A stretch of DNA of 64,000 nt from Larimichthys crocea (lineage: Eukaryota > Chordata > Actinopteri > Sciaenidae), in the NCBI RefSeq assembly GCF_000972845.2, contig NW_020860930.1, forward strand, positions 62,001 through 126,000, written 5' to 3'. Of the stretch, positions 60,759-64,000 are shown piece by piece. The notes beneath the pieces were generated by a model that was not told the DNA's origin, did no database searches, and worked only from the letters and a program-made list of their open reading frames with translations. A program made the position numbers and the translations under genes. Within the stretch, counting starts at the first letter, position 1; the number at the start of each line of letters is the position of its first letter.

Positions 60759-62030
60759 TTATATTTCTTGACTCGTGATGTCATTTGGCAGAGTCAAAGT
60801 GTCGTGATGTTGATGTGCTTGAGATGTTGAGACAATTGGATCAGGGTGACTATCGTTCACAAGTTCCACAGTTACTGCCGGGGGTTTCAGAAATTGTTCG
60901 TGATGACTTTGCCGTTTTGACTTTGGAGAGGGGCATGGAGTAACTCTAGGTGAATGTCGCGGAGAAGACCGAGGTGAATGTCGAGGTGAGTGTCGAGGAG
61001 AGGGCCGCAGCATCTTTTTGTGTTCATACTCTTCAGCACTGACTTCGGGAACCAGCACCTTAGCGGTGTGATTGAACAAGGTGTAATCCACCCTGTAGTG
61101 CCTCCTGCTGACCCTGATCATCTCCTGAAACAGCTGACCCCAGAGGATTTCAGCTGGAGTGTACGAGGTTCGGGTCTGATGCAGCATACCTGTGGAGTCG
61201 TCCGTGTAAGTGAAAGACACCACAAGCTCAAAGTCTGCTTTGCGCAGATCTACCAAACTCATGTTGTGGAGAGGGCTGCCCGGTTCGATCCTGTGGAAAA
61301 TGGTGGTAGGTGTGACCAGGACAACGTCCCTCTGCTGGATGACCAGATCTTCGTAGGTCACGTCCATTTTCCCCGTTGCGTGTACCGTGGAATGGACAAT
61401 CTGGGCACGAGCCGTCCCCTCCACCAGGTGGTGTCTACGAAAGTCGCCAACTCTCCAGGAAAGACACAAATGACCATCACGTAGGTTGATGACAGCGCAG
61501 TTACTGAAGCCCACCGTCTGCGCCCTCTTTCTGGCCGAGGCCATTTTGGCGACAACAATTCCGATGACGAACGTGTCGATGAAGCAGCTGATGACATCTT
61601 GTATAGTGACTACGACGATGGCAATCATGCAGTTCTCGGACATTCCCCTGAAACCGTAGCCAATGGTGGTTTGAGTTTCAAGCGAGAACAGGAAAGCAGC
61701 CGTGAAGCTGCGCACTTCGTACACGCAGGGGTCATTTGTGTGATCTTTCATGTCATTGTGAACGAGAGCAATGACCCAGTAGAGGATGCCGAAGAAGAGC
61801 CATGACAGGATGTAAGAGAGAGCAAAGATCAGGAACATCACCCTCCATCTGATCTCCACCAAGGTGGTGAAGATGTCGGTCACAAACAGCAGCCACTCCT
61901 CAGGAACATGGCGGAACACAACGTTACAGTTGCCTTCTTTGCGTACGTAGCGGTATTTCTTTGGTTGAGGTCCGTTCTCAGTCTTCACGCTGACGTCGGT
62001 GGGACTCACTGATGTGTATTGTTTATTCAT
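60759..62030 (-). CDS. kcnj16: Inward-rectifier K+ channel subunit Kir5.1
   Basis: Kir5.1 is a pH-sensitive subunit that co-assembles with Kir4.1 (kcnj10) in epithelia and glia; alone it is mostly electrically silent. Single-exon CDS of 423 residues. The start MNKQYTSV lies 10 nt after a splice acceptor. Seen: TM1 about 64-90, filter TIGYG (GYG 124-126), TM2 about 134-162, then ASARKRAQT, typical of Kir5.1, and a complete cytoplasmic domain with HLVEGTARAQ, DDSTG and PAEILWG. Family calls rest on these motifs and on adjacency to kcnj2. Odd points: Asp152 replaces the Asn I recall in mammalian Kir5.1 at the rectification site, and an arginine/serine/proline repeat (about 344-370) fills the C-tail. 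The N-terminus differs strongly from the human one. No frameshift was seen. Confidence 0.9.
   Translation of the reverse strand: MNKQYTSVSPTDVSVKTENGPQPKKYRYVRKEGNCNVVFRHVPEEWLLFVTDIFTTLVEIRWRVMFLIFALSYILSWLFFGILYWVIALVHNDMKDHTNDPCVYEVRSFTAAFLFSLETQTTIGYGFRGMSENCMIAIVVVTIQDVISCFIDTFVIGIVVAKMASARKRAQTVGFSNCAVINLRDGHLCLSWRVGDFRRHHLVEGTARAQIVHSTVHATGKMDVTYEDLVIQQRDVVLVTPTTIFHRIEPGSPLHNMSLVDLRKADFELVVSFTYTDDSTGMLHQTRTSYTPAEILWGQLFQEMIRVSRRHYRVDYTLFNHTAKVLVPEVSAEEYEHKKMLRPSPRHSPRHSPRSSPRHSPRVTPCPSPKSKRQSHHEQFLKPPAVTVELVNDSHPDPIVSTSQAHQHHDTLTLPNDITSQEI
60921..61004 (-). repeat. kcnj16: In-frame SPRH-type repeat in kcnj16 C-terminal tail
   Basis: Residues 344-370 read as SPRH SPRH SPRS SPRH SPRV followed by TPCPSPK. 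In DNA this is a 12-bp imperfect tandem repeat. Each SPR is a possible proline-directed or basophilic phosphorylation site. Confidence 0.9.
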
Positions 62031-62051
62031 CTTGCAGAATCTGTTGGGAAG
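62031..62051 (-). other. kcnj16: kcnj16 5'UTR stub and splice acceptor
   Basis: On the minus strand CTTCCCAACAG (acceptor AG at 62041-62042) is followed by the 10-nt ATTCTGCAAG and then the start ATG. The coding exon therefore begins at about 62040 and the non-coding exons lie to the right. Confidence 0.7.
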
Positions 62052-63387
62052 ATGGCAAAGAATATTTGACAGTTTTATACATCAGCGTGACTTATACATC
62101 AATATTATCAACACATTGACGACATATGAAGAGCAGCACAATTACTAATAGGAACTTTTATTTCAGTGATTTAGGTTTGAAAGGCCAGGCACTGTTTCCT
62201 TTCTCCAGACTTCTCTGTCAGGGTCTTTACCTCTGACAAAACCCTGATTCCTGATCAGAGCCTCAAATCTGCAACTGTTTATATTTGTAAATTTGGACTA
62301 AGAACTTTGTAGGCTGTTGTTTTGTAGTTCAACTGACCCAAGACATTGAGAGGAGGTCATGACAGCAAGAGCAGACAGACGAAACCACACAGCTACTGAA
62401 AGCTGTCTGATGATGTGAAGTCCGCAATCGTTACACAAATCCAAATTTTGTCATACGAGTGAGCTCCTGCATCAATTTGAAGTATTGTACAAATATGCGT
62501 GTCACATTGTTTAGTTCTGTATCCGTCTTAAAGCAAAACGAAGTCTAAGTTTGCAGACGCAGTCTCACATATATGTAAAGACACAAATTAAGTCCGTGAA
62601 TAATTCATGATACACGACTACAGCCAGACTCAGACTCAGACATAGTCGTTGAATGTGTTTTCACACAGGCCTTTAAATTTCTACAAATCTTCTATGAAAA
62701 CAAAACTCTGTTTAATTACAGAATGTTTTGATGCTGCTCGGATCATCGAGAATCCTCCGGAGGGCTTTCCCCTGGTGCTCTACACAGAAAAAACAGCCAT
62801 TCACCTAAAACCAGTCTTGCCCATTTTCCGACTTTTTTTTTTCCAGCTGCTTTTGTTGGAGGAAACGATTAACTGCACAGTCTTCCGTTTATCAAAAACA
62901 TGCTCCGATCACTGGAAATCTCAAACTGTAGCATCTAATACAAATACATAATGAGCGGCACTGTTGACAACAAGAACAGTAAGACGGTGACGAGGGAAAA
63001 AAGAGTTGATGTTGTCTTGTTTTTTTTCCGTTCCACATGTTTTCTTTCACATTTTGTCTCCTGTTTAGTTTTTTCATCCTTCGTGCTTTGATTGCTTTGG
63101 AGGTCTATTTTTAAGATAGAAATCTGGGAATGTTTACCATGTATGATTTTCTTTTTCCTGCCTCTTTGTACTGAGTCAATACATCTAATCATAATGGGGC
63201 GGTTGCCTGGAGATGCAAACCCATTGCAACAGTTGCTTGGGCTGCTGCTTTTTTTTTCTGCTGCTGCTGCTGATGTGCCACTTTATGCCACTGATTATTT
63301 CTCTTCTTGTACAATAAATCACGGACACCTAAAGGTGCAGCACATACCTGAACTCCACAGATGTTATATAATATCTCCGCTCTACAC
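62052..63387 (-). other. Putative kcnj16 5' intron sequence
   Basis: No coding signal. It contains a perfect MEF2-type site, CTATTTTTAA, at about 63105-63114. No promoter-like CpG cluster is seen, so the kcnj16 transcription start is probably beyond the window. Confidence 0.45.
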
Positions 63388-63560
63388 TTTTAAAGGAGCA
63401 GTGTGTGGCATTTAGTGACATCTAGTGGTGTAGTTGCAGATTGCAATCCCCTCCACTCGCACTCCCGAGGAGAAACTACGGCGGCTATGAAATGTGCAGA
63501 AAAATGGTGCTTCAACATGGTGGACTCTGTGGAAGAGTGTTCAACTTGTGCATTAGTTGA
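63388..63560 (+). repeat. MITE-like repeat, left half
   Basis: Begins TTAAAGGAGCAGTGTGTGGC, continues ATTTAGTGACATCTAGTGG and has CAACATGGTGGACTCTGTGG, all recognisable parts of an abundant percomorph element. The opposite end of the same type closes the copy at 21560-21745. Confidence 0.7.
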
Positions 63561-64000
63561 TTTAAACGGGTACATTTGGGTAAATTCAGGTCCAGAAGAT
63601 TTCCTTAAATTCTACTTTAAAAGAAAATCTGTTTATTGACGAGTGGTCTGTCGTGCCACAGTAGGATGTCTTTTGCCCCGGTAACATTAAACTCTCTGTA
63701 AACATACAATATTGTTTCCATGCAAAGTTTTGCTGTTGTCCAAAGCAATGGCCCTTTTTTTTTCTGGGTGGAGGTCAAAGAACTGTCAGAGGGCCAATAA
63801 AGAAAGCGCCACAGGACTGAACTGGTCTAAGTCAGCGGGGGAAAAATGAATGTGGAAACTGGAATAGTGTCATGGTGCGATCACGGGCAGAGGAAGGATC
63901 AATCACAGCCAAACCACTGAGAGAGCATCCTCTACGCCCAAAACAAATGGGGTTTGAATCACCGCTATCTGACTGAGTGAACTGGGCTCCAGTCACAGAC
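63561..64000. other. Right edge, no feature
   Basis: I see no exon, promoter signature or repeat that I recognise in the last 440 bases. Confidence 0.5.

Overview
The window is a piece of a ray-finned (most likely percomorph teleost) nuclear genome. Reasons: three vertebrate genes with GT-AG introns, very dense (CA)n/(TG)n microsatellites, and scattered fragments of interspersed repeats that I recognise as common in percomorph fish. Nothing suggests a bacterium, virus or plasmid.

Layout. (1) 1-8933, + strand: map2k6 (MKK6, p38 MAP kinase kinase). Coding exons 2-12 are present; the short first coding exon lies left of the window. A 3'UTR follows, and a transposon-like element with terminal inverted repeats begins at 9745. 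(2) About 10.8-51.7 kb: a gene-poor interval with microsatellites, SINE/LINE/DNA-transposon remnants, a four-copy dispersed repeat, a few candidate conserved non-coding blocks and one doubtful orphan exon near 15.7 kb. (3) 51.7-57.2 kb, - strand: kcnj2 (Kir2.1) with 3'UTR, intact single-exon CDS, a 5'UTR splice acceptor and a GC-rich promoter candidate. (4) 59.5-62.04 kb, - strand: kcnj16 (Kir5.1) with 3'UTR, intact single-exon CDS and a splice acceptor 10 nt before the ATG; its upstream exons lie to the right.

The order map2k6(+), kcnj2(-), kcnj16(-) is conserved synteny with human 17q24 (MAP2K6, KCNJ16, KCNJ2, all one strand), but the kcnj pair is flipped as a block relative to map2k6 and the interval is much shorter. 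The two channels are both inward-rectifier subunits; map2k6 is a neighbour with no known functional tie to them.

Most interesting observations: an Asp in fish Kir5.1 at the TM2 rectification site, where I recall the human protein having Asn; an SPRH-type repeat in its C-tail; a 55-nt TG tract directly abutting the 3' splice site of map2k6 exon 3; a 58-copy, 15-bp minisatellite in map2k6 intron 9; and a perfect 22-bp-arm hairpin in intron 2. I found no convincing wholly new system.
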